Below are positions 36,652-45,604 of a DNA stretch of 64,000 nt, one piece after another (positions within the stretch are counted from its first letter, which is position 1; the number at the start of each line of letters is the position of its first letter). Source of the DNA: Ligustrum vulgare. Lineage: Eukaryota; Streptophyta; Magnoliopsida; Lamiales; Oleaceae. The stretch spans positions 20,139,859 through 20,203,858 of the forward strand of contig OY743184.1 of NCBI GenBank assembly GCA_963555705.1, in the 5' to 3' direction. Below the pieces are notes generated by a model. The model saw only the letters and a program-made list of their open reading frames with translations. It was not told where the DNA came from and searched no databases. A program made the position numbers and the translations under genes.

Positions 36652-37011
36652 ATGTCAATAAGTGAATATATTGAAGATCTAAAAATATTAATAAAATCAT
36701 TAATAAGTGACGTTCAAGAAGTAAAAAATGAATTGAAAGAAGTAAGAAATGATACAAATATATTAAAACTAGAAATTAGAGAATTCAAAGAAAATAATAA
36801 AAGCAAAGATAAGAAAGTAGACAAAAAATTCATAGAAAAAGAAATACTTAGAATAGGAAAGAAACATTTTGAACAAGAAAAAATTATAATAGAAGTAGGA
36901 AGTATGGATGATGAATTTAGGAAAAACATATTACCAAAAATACTAGAAGAAGAGTCAGAATTACAAAAATTTATAGAAAAAACTAGAATTTTAATGAATA
37001 CCAAGTTTTAA
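36652..37011 (+). CDS. Viral coiled-coil protein, virion-associated-like
   Basis: 119 codons, intact. ATG 36652 was preferred over the frame's upstream start because it follows the previous ORF directly. The N-terminal half is predicted coiled coil (ISDVQEVKNELKEVRN). It lies immediately before the coat gene, with TAATG overlap at 37009-37013. In Caulimovirus the virion-associated protein has this place and a coiled coil, so the role is inferred from position and not from sequence match. Confidence 0.6.
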   Translation: MSISEYIEDLKILIKSLISDVQEVKNELKEVRNDTNILKLEIREFKENNKSKDKKVDKKFIEKEILRIGKKHFEQEKIIIEVGSMDDEFRKNILPKILEEESELQKFIEKTRILMNTKF

Positions 37012-38278
37012 TGAATACTGGAGGAGCACCTAACCCAGCTCCAATAGGAACTTCCAAACAGGAATTACAAGATCCAGATGAAAGTTATGCACCCTTATAT
37101 AGTAAATCACACCGACAATATTATGATAGAATCAGAGATAGACAACCACCTAGAGGAAATAAATATAAAGATAGATTTGAACCAAATAATAATTATGATA
37201 AACCTATTAATCATGGAGGAACAAAATTAGATCTAGATTGCAAAATAGATACTAAAAAAGCCTTATTAACTTGGGCAGATTCAATGATACTATTCTTTTT
37301 ATACAATAAAGATGATACATGGGAAAATACTGATAGAATGATAATTTTTTTAGTAGCATCTTTTGAAGGACATGTTAGAAATTGGTGGGAAGGAATAAGT
37401 AGTGATACAAAAGCATTAATAAGAAGAAATGTACAGACAGAACTAATAAAATCAGATAGAAAGGGAATAGAAAAGTTAGTAGATTATATTGCGGATGAAT
37501 TTTTAGGATAAAATTGGATAAGTAATTTTGAAGCAGAATCAATAAGAGAAAGAGATAATGCAAGAGTAAGATTAATAAATTTAACAATATGTGATATGTG
37601 TAAAATTAAAGAATATACTTGTGAATTTAAAGAATACTATTATGTCCAATTCTATAGTAATGAAAACCAAGAAGTATATAGAGATATGTATTACAATAAA
37701 TTACCAGGTTCATTGGGGATATACTTTAAAATAGAATTTGAAAAATTTATTAGAGATAACCCTGAAACACCTAGAACATTAGGATCAAGGATAAAATTCA
37801 TATTTGAAAGATTAGCATATATATATGTCAACAAAGACAATTATTTAAAAAATCAGGAAAATTAACCAGAATATGTTGTGAAGATATGGAAAAACCTACC
37901 CAATGGGATGTAACCCTAAAAGAAGAAAATATAATAATAAAAGAAAATATAAAAATAGAAAGTTTAAAAAATTCATAAACTTTAGGGAAAAAATATATAA
38001 AGCCTAAAAGAAGATATTACAAAAGAAAATATAATCCAAATAAAAGACAGAAAAATAAAACTTATAAGAAAGACAAAAGTCAATGTAAATGTTGGAATTG
38101 TGGAGAAATGGGACATATAAGCCCTGATTGTAACAAAAAGAAAGTCAAAATATTACAAAAAGAATATCTAGAAATAGAAAGTGAACTAAGTGAAATATCA
38201 GATATTGAAGAATATTATGATCAAGAAGTCTATATAAGTGAATCAGATTCAGAAAGTGATGAATCAGAATCAGAATAA
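37011..38278 (+). pseudogene. Viral coat protein (capsid plus zinc knuckle), broken
   Basis: N-terminal part Pro/Gly/Asp-rich, then a capsid core with the segment SFEGHVRNWWEGIS, and near the C-terminus a zinc knuckle CWNCGEMGHISPDC (38090-38131, C-X2-C-X4-H-X4-C) preceded by a Lys/Arg-rich stretch and followed by a Glu/Ser/Asp acidic tail. This combination defines caulimovirid coat proteins, which package viral DNA. Breaks: in-frame TAA 37509-37511, a frame change near 37860-37870, and TAA 37976-37978. The stop of the preceding ORF overlaps its start. Confidence 0.88.
38090..38131 (+). other. Zinc knuckle of the coat protein
   Basis: C-X2-C-X4-H-X4-C with the typical Trp after the first Cys and Gly-His spacing. 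Confidence 0.92.
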
Positions 38279-38286
38279 AGAAATAG

Positions 38287-39553
38287 AAGCAAATAGAAGC
38301 AAATAAAAATATAGATAAACAAGAATATGAAGGAATAGAAGGTTATGGATTAAATGTGACTTTTGATAATAATAAGTTCAGGAAGACACAAAAATTATCT
38401 TTAGATTTGAAAATAGGAAAATGGAAAATACTAGATAGAATATGGAAAAGAGAAAAAGTAGCAATAAATGAATACCATAAAATTAAAAGGGCAATAGATG
38501 TTAGAACTACCCAAGGAACACACAAATTAAACCTTTTAACAAAAAATACGGTTACAGAATTATTAACAAAAATCAATAGAAAACAAAGTGAAAAGATCCA
38601 ATATGTTTATTTAGCAAGTATCCAAATAATGTTTAAATCCTTGTTTAGAGAAGGATTAGATTCACCTTTAACTGTAAATTTACATGATGGAAGAATAATA
38701 AATTTAAAAGACAGTCATTTTAGGAACAGTGGAAGGAAATCTAGCATATAAGAAACTAATATTTACATGTTATCCAAAATATTGTATATTGTTAAAAGAT
38801 AGAAACTTTAATTAAGTTTTAGGACTACATTTCAAATTACATAAGGATGACATAATGGAACCAGGAGATAAAATTATGACTATAAAATACATAGCATTAT
38901 ACACATTTACTAATTCTAATTATGGAAACATTTATTCTAAAAAACCATATATTGAAATTCATAAAGAATGTAAAGACTTTGGTAAAGTCGTAGAACCAGA
39001 TAAACAAATAAATTTAGTCCCAAGAAACTATGAACTTACTATAACAAAAAATAAACCATAAATTATAGAGTTAAGAGAAGAAGAATATCCTAATAATAAT
39101 ATAACATTTGAAGATGGCAGATTAATTAGGAGATCAGCAAGTTTACCTAATAGAAAACAATTAGGAGAAACTAGTAATACAAAGGAAATAAAACTTAATA
39201 GAAATGCTGGAAATATGAAAATCGAAGGTGAATATTTCAATGGAATAGAACATATAAAAGGATCCAATATATTAATTGACACGGGAGCTAGTGAATGTCA
39301 TATAGCTTCAAATAGAAATAAAGGACTAATATCTCATAGAACTGATCCATATAGATATATAAATTTTGATGGACAAGTACATATGACTGAACTTGAAGTA
39401 AAAGTACCAATAAAAATAGGAGAAATAAATCTCTTAGTACCATGTCATGTAGATAATAGTATGGTAAATCCTCATGTATTATTAGGAATGAGCTTTCTAG
39501 ATGGACTAGAAAATTATAGTATAAAACGTGAAAGGATTATATATAACTCATAA
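38287..39553 (+). pseudogene. Viral movement protein joined to retropepsin-like domain, broken
   Basis: The first frame is open from 38287 to 38751 with no ATG near its start. It contains IQIMFKSLFREGLDSPLTVN, a core signature of the caulimovirid 30K-superfamily movement protein. A frame change at about 38712-38722 and a TAA at 38813-38815 interrupt it; after a TAA at 39059-39061 the same frame continues to 39553. This last part holds a retropepsin-like domain with NILIDTGASECH (from about 39269) and HVLLGMSFLDGL. The movement domain would form cell-to-cell tubules; whether the protease-like domain was active is unknown. Confidence 0.8.
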
Positions 39554-39587
39554 TAGTCAAACTATACTATGTAGAAAAGCTAAATAA

Positions 39588-41492
39588 ATGAATAACCAAA
39601 TAAGTTTTCCATTAGCTGTTTATATACAAGTTACAATTGTTGAAACAAATATAACATTTGCATTAATTGACACGGGAAGTGATATAACAATATTCAAAAA
39701 TTTCTTAATAAAATCATGGAATACTAATGGAAAAATAAAAATTACAGGAGTAATAGGAGAAAGTACTCATATAATTAATAGTGATGATAAAATTGATATA
39801 ATACTTGGGAGTAAACAAATAGTTGTAAATAAAATATATAATTATAACAAACTAGAATGTGATATATTACTAGGAAATGACTTTATCCAACAATTTCAAT
39901 ATTAAAAACAAAATAACTACATGATAATGTTACAAACACCTTGTGGACATTTACTAAAAATACCAAGAGAATTTAGACATTACAGAGTTCAGCCAACACA
40001 GCGTGGTGATAAATAGGAGAAAAAACCAATTACACAAAATGAAATAAAAAATAAAAAGAATAATGTATAAAAAAGTCTTAAAAACAAACATATAAACCAA
40101 CATGGAAAAAATCATTGATCAACTAGAAAAAAAATTGTGGAGAGAATCCATTATTATTTTGGAAACCACATCATCCAAAAGCTAAAATAGAATTAACAGA
40201 AAATGTTATTATAAGAGTTAGACCAATGATGTATACCATACAAGATACACAAGAATTTAAAATTCAAATAAAAGAATTACTCAACCAAAAATTAATCAGA
40301 CCGAGTAATGGACCCCATAGTAGTCCAGCTTTCATGGTCATGAAACATTCTGAAAAAAAAAAGAGGAAAAGCTAGAATGGTAATAAATTATAAAGAATTA
40401 AACAAATATACTAAATTTGATGGATACTTTTTACCAAATAAAGAGGTACTAATAAATCTTGCAAAAGGAAAACAATATTATTCTAAATTCGATTGCAAGT
40501 CAGGATTTTGGCAAGTAAAAATGGAAGAAGATAGTATTCAATATACAGCATTTAGTACACCTCAAGGTAAGTATGAATGGATGGTTATGCCATTTGGTTT
40601 AAAAAATGCACCACAAATATATCAAAGAAGAATGGATAACATATTTAGAAAATTTAATGAATTTTTAATTGTCTATGTTGATGATATATTAATATGTTCT
40701 AATAATAGAGAAGAACATAGAAACCATTTAATGAAATTTATAAATGAATGCAAAAAAGAAGGAATTGTTCTTTCAAAAAATAAAGCTATAATAGAAAAAC
40801 AAGAAATTGATTTTCTTGGATTTTCAATAGATAAAAGAGGAATAAAATTATAAACTCATATATCTAAAAAGATAGAAAGTTTTCCAGACAAATTAGAATC
40901 AAAAGAACAAATACAAAAAATTTTAGGATGTTTAAATTATGCAGAAAGATTTATTGAAAATCTATCAAAAAAGAGACATAAAATTCAAATTTTACTCAGA
41001 AAGACAAATACCAAAGGATGGAGTGATGAACACACAGAAATTGTCAAATCACTAAAAGAAGAATGTAAAAATTTGCCAAAATTAAGATTACCAGATGAAA
41101 ACGATAATATGATAGTTAATACTGATGCCTCAGATAAGTATTGGGCAGCAATATTAAAAACAGATCTTAATGAAATTTATAGATACTCAAGTGGAACGTT
41201 TAACCAAGCAGAAATAAATTATATTACTCATGAGAAAGAATTGTTAGCAATCATCAGAGGAATAAAGAAGTTTTCATTGTTTTTATTATCTAAGAAATTC
41301 ATTATTGAAACTGATAATTCTCAAGTTGCAGGTTTAGTGAAAAACAAATTACCACCAGAACCTCAATATAAAAGGCTTCATAGATGGCAAGCCTATTTAG
41401 CATTTTATAATTTTGATATAGTTCATATTAAAGGTGTCAATAATTATCTTGCGGACTTTTTAAGCAGGAATATTGAATTTGCAGATGGATAA
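39588..41492 (+). pseudogene. Viral polymerase: retropepsin, reverse transcriptase, RNase H, broken
   Basis: Starts at its own ATG 34 nt after the preceding stop. Domains: retropepsin with ALIDTGSDITI and CDILLGNDF (39660-39895); reverse transcriptase with SKFDCKSGFWQVKM and the catalytic YVDD at 40674-40685; RNase H with NTDAS, HEKELLAI, ETDNS and LADFLSR (41110-41470), each providing an acidic active-site residue. Breaks: TAA 39903-39905, TAG 40014-40016, frame disruption around 40050-40170, a frame change at the A-run near 40352-40361, TAA 40851-40853. The 3' end overlaps the transactivator start by 8 nt. Confidence 0.92.
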
Positions 41493-42555
41493 TATCAAAC
41501 AATCTCTGATAGACGCCAAAAAGCGAATGAACTTCCTCATGGAGGAAGCTGAAGATATAAAGCTTGGAATTGAACAACTTGCAGAAACTTTCCAAAGGAG
41601 TTTCAAACAATTGATGGAAATCTCAACATTTCATCACAATTATACTAAAGAATTGAGCGATAATATAATTGAGATTGAATCTCAGTTTGAATCGTTGATT
41701 ACCAAACAGGTTATATCAAAAATACAAACAGGTACATCTTCTGGAAGCAGTGGTGGACCAACGATCAAAAGAGATGAACTAAGTCCCAAAAAAGTTGTTA
41801 TAAATGAAGCCAGTCCTCGAAAAATCACAATCAATGCCAAAGATGAACATACATGGGTATTCAGAATTCGTGCTGAAGAGGAAGATGATTCTCTTTTTTT
41901 ATCAAAAGAAAACGAATATAAAACTACCGTTGAAGTTATACATGAATTTCAGGAATGTGATTGTTATTATATTTCATCTGGAGACCATGTATACCCACGA
42001 TTGATCGTTACCCAGGGAGGAGATCCCGTCATGACAAAAATAGCAATTGATTATGGATTTTTGAATCTTATCTATCCAGGAAAAGATTTGAAAGAAATCG
42101 AAAAATTTGATGATTTACTAAAAGGAGAAATTTCAAAGTTTTCCCAAGGAAGACCCATATATTTAAAATTTTATTCAATCAGTCCTGAAATTGATGGAAT
42201 GATATATTATCCCGCTGAGCATATTATCACGATTGGGTATGTTGCTCGAAATTTCCAAATTGAAGTTGGAAAAAATACGAAACTAGTACCAAACATTACA
42301 AGATCATAGTTTAGATCCCGAAGGGTATTGGAAATTAAAGTTCTCTACAACATTGCCAAAAACCTGTATGAGAAAAAATTTAAATGCATATGCCAGTATA
42401 ATGGATGGACCCTACTCACTAATGGAAGAAAAGAAAAATCAACAATCCTGCAAGAATACATCAATAAATTTGACACTCATCAAATCCATGGAAGCTTTGC
42501 CACTTTGCAAGAGGCGTGCATAGCCAGAAACTGCCCCACGTGCCAAAGGAATTGA
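41485..42555 (+). pseudogene. Viral transactivator/inclusion-body-like protein, one stop
   Basis: The ATG at 41485 lies inside the end of the polymerase ORF (TAA 41490-41492), the usual junction in this family. An upstream in-frame ATG-like start at 41473 would give four more residues. The frame runs to TAG 42307-42309 and stays open after it to 42555. The N-terminus is a predicted coiled coil. The segment after the stop (CQYNGWTLLTN ... GSFATLQEACIARN) recalls the RNase H-like viroplasmin fold of transactivators, which let ribosomes reinitiate on polycistronic viral RNA. Identity rests mainly on position. Confidence 0.7.
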
Positions 42556-42792
42556 TGGACAGGTGGAAGCCACTTGATGGATCTGCTTCACATGCCAACA
42601 AAATTGATGGACAAGTGGAAGCTATTCAATAGATCTACTTTAATTCAACAATGCAGAATATTGTATGGGTCATACCAAGACCAAAAAAAAGAAGGATAAG
42701 TGTCCCTATAATGTAAGGGTCATGTGATGTAATAAATAATAGAAGGACAGGTGTGTCCTTAGGTGAAAAAAGCTATAAAATTGTTAGGACAA

Positions 42793-42838
42793 TGATGTAA
42801 GCAGTGATGTAATTGTGTCCAATGTAGTATTATAAATA
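42793..42838 (+). promoter_or_regulatory. Pararetroviral genomic promoter (as-1-like pair and TATA box)
   Basis: Two TGATGTAA words at 42793-42800 and 42805-42812 are arranged like the as-1 bZIP element of the CaMV 35S promoter. TTATAAATA follows at 42830-42838. Transcription would start about 30 nt downstream, near 42865. Confidence 0.7.
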
Positions 42839-42957
42839 GAGGCCTCCGGGCTAGTTGAAAGACAGAACTCACTTGAGCACTCAGTTTGTGAGAAAGTCAA
42901 AAATCTTCTGTCTTCGAAAAATTCTCTTACCAATCTTGTTTCAATCTTCATATTATC

Positions 42958-42963
42958 AATAAA
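42958..42963 (+). terminator. Pararetroviral poly(A) signal
   Basis: AATAAA about 120 nt downstream of the TATA box and about 100 nt after the expected start, the spacing that gives terminally redundant pregenomic RNA in this family. Confidence 0.6.
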
Positions 42964-43288
42964 ATCTCAATCTACTTATCAAATTATGACGAGTTTCTAG
43001 ATTCTTGTCTTCTGAATCCTATTTTCAAAAGAAGATATATTATTAAGAAAACTCCTTACACTCTATCCTAAAATATTTTCCATCTAAACGGTTATACAGT
43101 GAAGGCATCCAGGCTTGACTAATAACCCGTGAAGGCAGGAAGCCATTGAAGGGTGTGGAGCAGAAACCTATAAACCTGAAGGTCACTAACAATAGAAGGA
43201 AAATACAAAGGTACTGAGAACAGGAAAAGAGGTTAGTATTCTTAATATATTTGTCTTTACGGAATTAGGAGGAAGAAGAGTTTTTAAC

Positions 43289-43642
43289 ATGACAGAATTC
43301 AGGATTATTAAATTTAATTATCAAAACAGTCCTTATAATGATGAATACCATAGCATAATTGAACATTTATTCATACATAAACAGTTTACTAGACCTAATA
43401 ATGAAATAAAAAAGTTATATCATGTGTATATGCCATATTTGTTAGTTATCTTTCCGACATTAAAAAGAATATTAGGATTAGAAATTACAAAATCAATTAT
43501 TTATTTTTGGCTTAATAGTGATAATACTGAAATAAATAATGAATTATATTTAGGATATGTGTTTAGTAGTGATAATGATTATGACCCTGTAATAGATTAT
43601 GATAGTGATGGAAGAGATGAATCTTTCTTTACCAATTTTTGA
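43289..43642 (+). CDS. Viral leader-region ORF, 117 codons
   Basis: Intact ORF beginning MTEFRIIKFNY and ending in an acidic Asp-rich tail (VIDYDSDGRDESFF). It follows the roughly 420-nt leader after the promoter and overlaps the next ORF. No domain recognised. Its first four residues equal those of the ORF at 36081, which may be chance. Confidence 0.6.
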   Translation: MTEFRIIKFNYQNSPYNDEYHSIIEHLFIHKQFTRPNNEIKKLYHVYMPYLLVIFPTLKRILGLEITKSIIYFWLNSDNTEINNELYLGYVFSSDNDYDPVIDYDSDGRDESFFTNF

Positions 43643-44033
43643 AAATCTTAATATCATGAATAATAGTAATTATATCATGAAAAAACCCAGAACTAAAAGA
43701 GTTTCATATAAAGTTCAAAAGCATATCAAAAGTAAAAAAGGTATTGAATATGAAAATGAAATTGATAAAATAGGATACCAAGAACAACTATACGCATCAC
43801 ATGAGATATTAAAAAGTTTTAAAGAAAATTTGATAGAAAACTTTGCTAGATGTACTGTAAGATCTATAATGGCACAAAATATTCAAGATATAATTAATAA
43901 ATTAGAAAAGAGAAAGAAAAGTATTTCAAAATATAATATACCATTTGAACCAAGCATAGATATTATGACTGATATAGATATTATCAATTCTCAAACATGG
44001 ATAGAGTTTGAAAAATTACTTGAAATTTTATAA
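43599..44033 (+). CDS. Viral leader-region ORF, up to 144 codons, basic
   Basis: Intact. Starts at 43599 inside the preceding ORF, or at a later ATG (43656 or 43677). It has a Lys/Arg-rich N-terminal half (KKPRTKRVSYKVQKHIKSKK) and a more acidic C-terminus. No family recognised. Confidence 0.55.
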   Translation: MIVMEEMNLSLPIFENLNIMNNSNYIMKKPRTKRVSYKVQKHIKSKKGIEYENEIDKIGYQEQLYASHEILKSFKENLIENFARCTVRSIMAQNIQDIINKLEKRKKSISKYNIPFEPSIDIMTDIDIINSQTWIEFEKLLEIL

Positions 44034-44055
44034 ATTATTTATCTCTGTGTTTATA

Positions 44056-44274
44056 ATGTCTAGATATACTATTAAAGGATTAGACAATTTGTTAGATAGG
44101 ATAATGGAAAAAATAAATAACATTATATCTCAATTAATAGATATGAATGAATCATCTGAACAATAATATATACTTTTAAAAAATCATGATCAATACATTA
44201 TAGATTATTCTGATATATTACAACTTAAAATAGATTTAGAAAATAAAATAATAACAAATACAATCCAAACCTAA
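44056..44274 (+). pseudogene. Viral 72-codon ORF, copy 1 (one in-frame stop)
   Basis: ATG 44056, stop TAA 44272-44274, with an internal TAA at 44164-44166. It aligns along its whole length with copy 2: both start MS-Y-I-GLDNLL and share a QYI-DY segment in the middle. Both are 72 codons. Found by manual translation. Confidence 0.75.
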
Positions 44275-44275
44275 A

Positions 44276-44494
44276 ATGTCAGGATATATAATAGAAGGAC
44301 TAGATAATCTTTTAAAAAAATTGAAAGATAAAATGGAAGATATTAAACATCAAATGAAAAATGAAAATATATTTGAAGAATACAATAAACTTTCAGAAAA
44401 ATACGAACAATATATTGCAGATTATTGTATTTTACTAGACCAAAGAATGGACTTATATCAGAAAATTTTGTATAATAATTTACCAACCCAATAA
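44276..44494 (+). CDS. Viral 72-codon ORF, copy 2 (intact)
   Basis: ATG one base after the stop of copy 1. MSGYIIEGLDNLLKKLKDKM opens a short coiled-coil-like protein with a Tyr-rich centre. No known family. Tandem similarity to copy 1 points to an ORF duplication. Confidence 0.75.
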   Translation: MSGYIIEGLDNLLKKLKDKMEDIKHQMKNENIFEEYNKLSEKYEQYIADYCILLDQRMDLYQKILYNNLPTQ

Positions 44495-44497
44495 TCT

Positions 44498-44992
44498 ATG
44501 GATACTTCACAAACATCAAAATCTAATAACCGTGATCATAAACTATATTTAGAAAATAAAGAAATTTCATTTTTATCAACTATCGTTGAAAAATCTAAAA
44601 AGATACATTCTGTTGGACAATCTAAACTAAAAGAGATATACGAAGATATTGATTATGCTATCCAAAATAGAATAGAATTTAATTATGTTGAAACAGCAAA
44701 AAATATAAATACGATTCATAAAATTATAGAAGAATACGAAAATATAGAAGATGAAGTATCAGAAGTAATAACGTTAGGATATATATCTAAAAAAAATCAT
44801 CCTAAATCTTTTGAGAAATTAGTACAATATAGAACATTTTTAGAAGAACTTAAAAGATTAAAAAATATAAATATAACCAGAAGTACTGAATTAAATCAAC
44901 CTGATTCAGTTCGGGGAAATATCTTGCAAATTAAACAGTCATTTTCATTAAGGGTAATTTTGACATTTCAACAAAGAAGTCTATTTTACTAA
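44498..44992 (+). CDS. Last viral leader-region ORF, 3' end probably replaced by host DNA
   Basis: 164 codons starting 3 nt after the previous stop. The first roughly 145 residues are Lys/Glu/Ile-rich, helical and viral in composition. The last roughly 20 (after NQPDSVRGN) look different and may be host flank, so the integration junction likely lies near 44900-44950. In a circular genome this ORF would sit just before the primer site. Confidence 0.55.
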   Translation: MDTSQTSKSNNRDHKLYLENKEISFLSTIVEKSKKIHSVGQSKLKEIYEDIDYAIQNRIEFNYVETAKNINTIHKIIEEYENIEDEVSEVITLGYISKKNHPKSFEKLVQYRTFLEELKRLKNINITRSTELNQPDSVRGNILQIKQSFSLRVILTFQQRSLFY

Positions 44993-45000
44993 ACTTATTA

Positions 45001-45604
45001 CATACCAAACTTATTTAACTAAAAACCCCTATAAGTTAATTCTCTGCATATTACTACACTTGGTTTTGGTCGAGTTTTGATATTTAAATTCCAACAATTA
45101 CTACTTTATGGCCTAATAAGGTTAGATTAGAGTATGAATCATAGATAAACAGTAATTAATCTACCATGATAATATAGGGGTTGTAAAGAAAAATAACATA
45201 TTTTAATAAATGTAACGTGAGTTAAAAGTTGATAAAAGCTCTAGACCTTGTAAAATGTACAATTAAAATTAAAATTAAAGTTAGACCAGTTGAAAGTGAG
45301 GTTATACCCGAATTATAAAATATTATATAAAATCTTGCGTAATTTACCGTTTTTCTTAAAGCAAATAGAAAATGTGGTGAAAATAAGGAAATCGAACTGA
45401 AAATACGAAAATACAGCAGACAAATTGTGGCATTCTCCTATAAACATACAAACTGAATTAACCAGAGAAATAAAAATGCCACCCCCAAGCAATGCTATCG
45501 GCTATCCCCAGTCATTAAAAGAGAGAGAGAGAGAGGACGACCGAGGAAAATTTGAAGAAAATGTTTATTTGCAGAAGGAAGAGTGTATAGCTAGAATATT
45601 GACC
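45001..45604. other. Spacer between pararetrovirus and TWD40-1 3' end
   Basis: AT-rich, with a short GA repeat at about 45520-45535. The 3' UTR of the minus-strand TWD40-1 gene should lie here. No clear poly(A) signal could be chosen. Confidence 0.5.

Larger units (their letters stand above)
35368..44940 (+). mobile_element. Endogenous pararetrovirus (Caulimoviridae), one linear copy
   Basis: An uninterrupted run of AT-rich, same-strand ORFs with the full caulimovirid gene set: zinc-knuckle coat protein, 30K-type movement protein, retropepsin, reverse transcriptase with YVDD, RNase H and transactivator-like protein, with a TATA box and poly(A) signal after the transactivator. It lacks LTRs and integrase. 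The left limit falls at the tRNA-Met primer site; the right limit is set where the last ORF loses viral-like character (about 44900-45000). About a dozen stops and frameshifts show that it is defective. Coat-before-movement order is that of Cavemovirus/Solendovirus; genus assignment needs a phylogeny. Confidence 0.93.

Noticed and set aside
36714..37004. Minus-strand ORF of 96 codons in the viral region
   Set aside because: Ser/Phe/Ile-rich shadow of the plus-strand coiled-coil ORF; all other viral genes are on the plus strand.
35368..45000. Possibility that this is an LTR retrotransposon
   Set aside because: No LTRs, no integrase, and a movement protein and transactivator-like ORF are present; this is pararetroviral.
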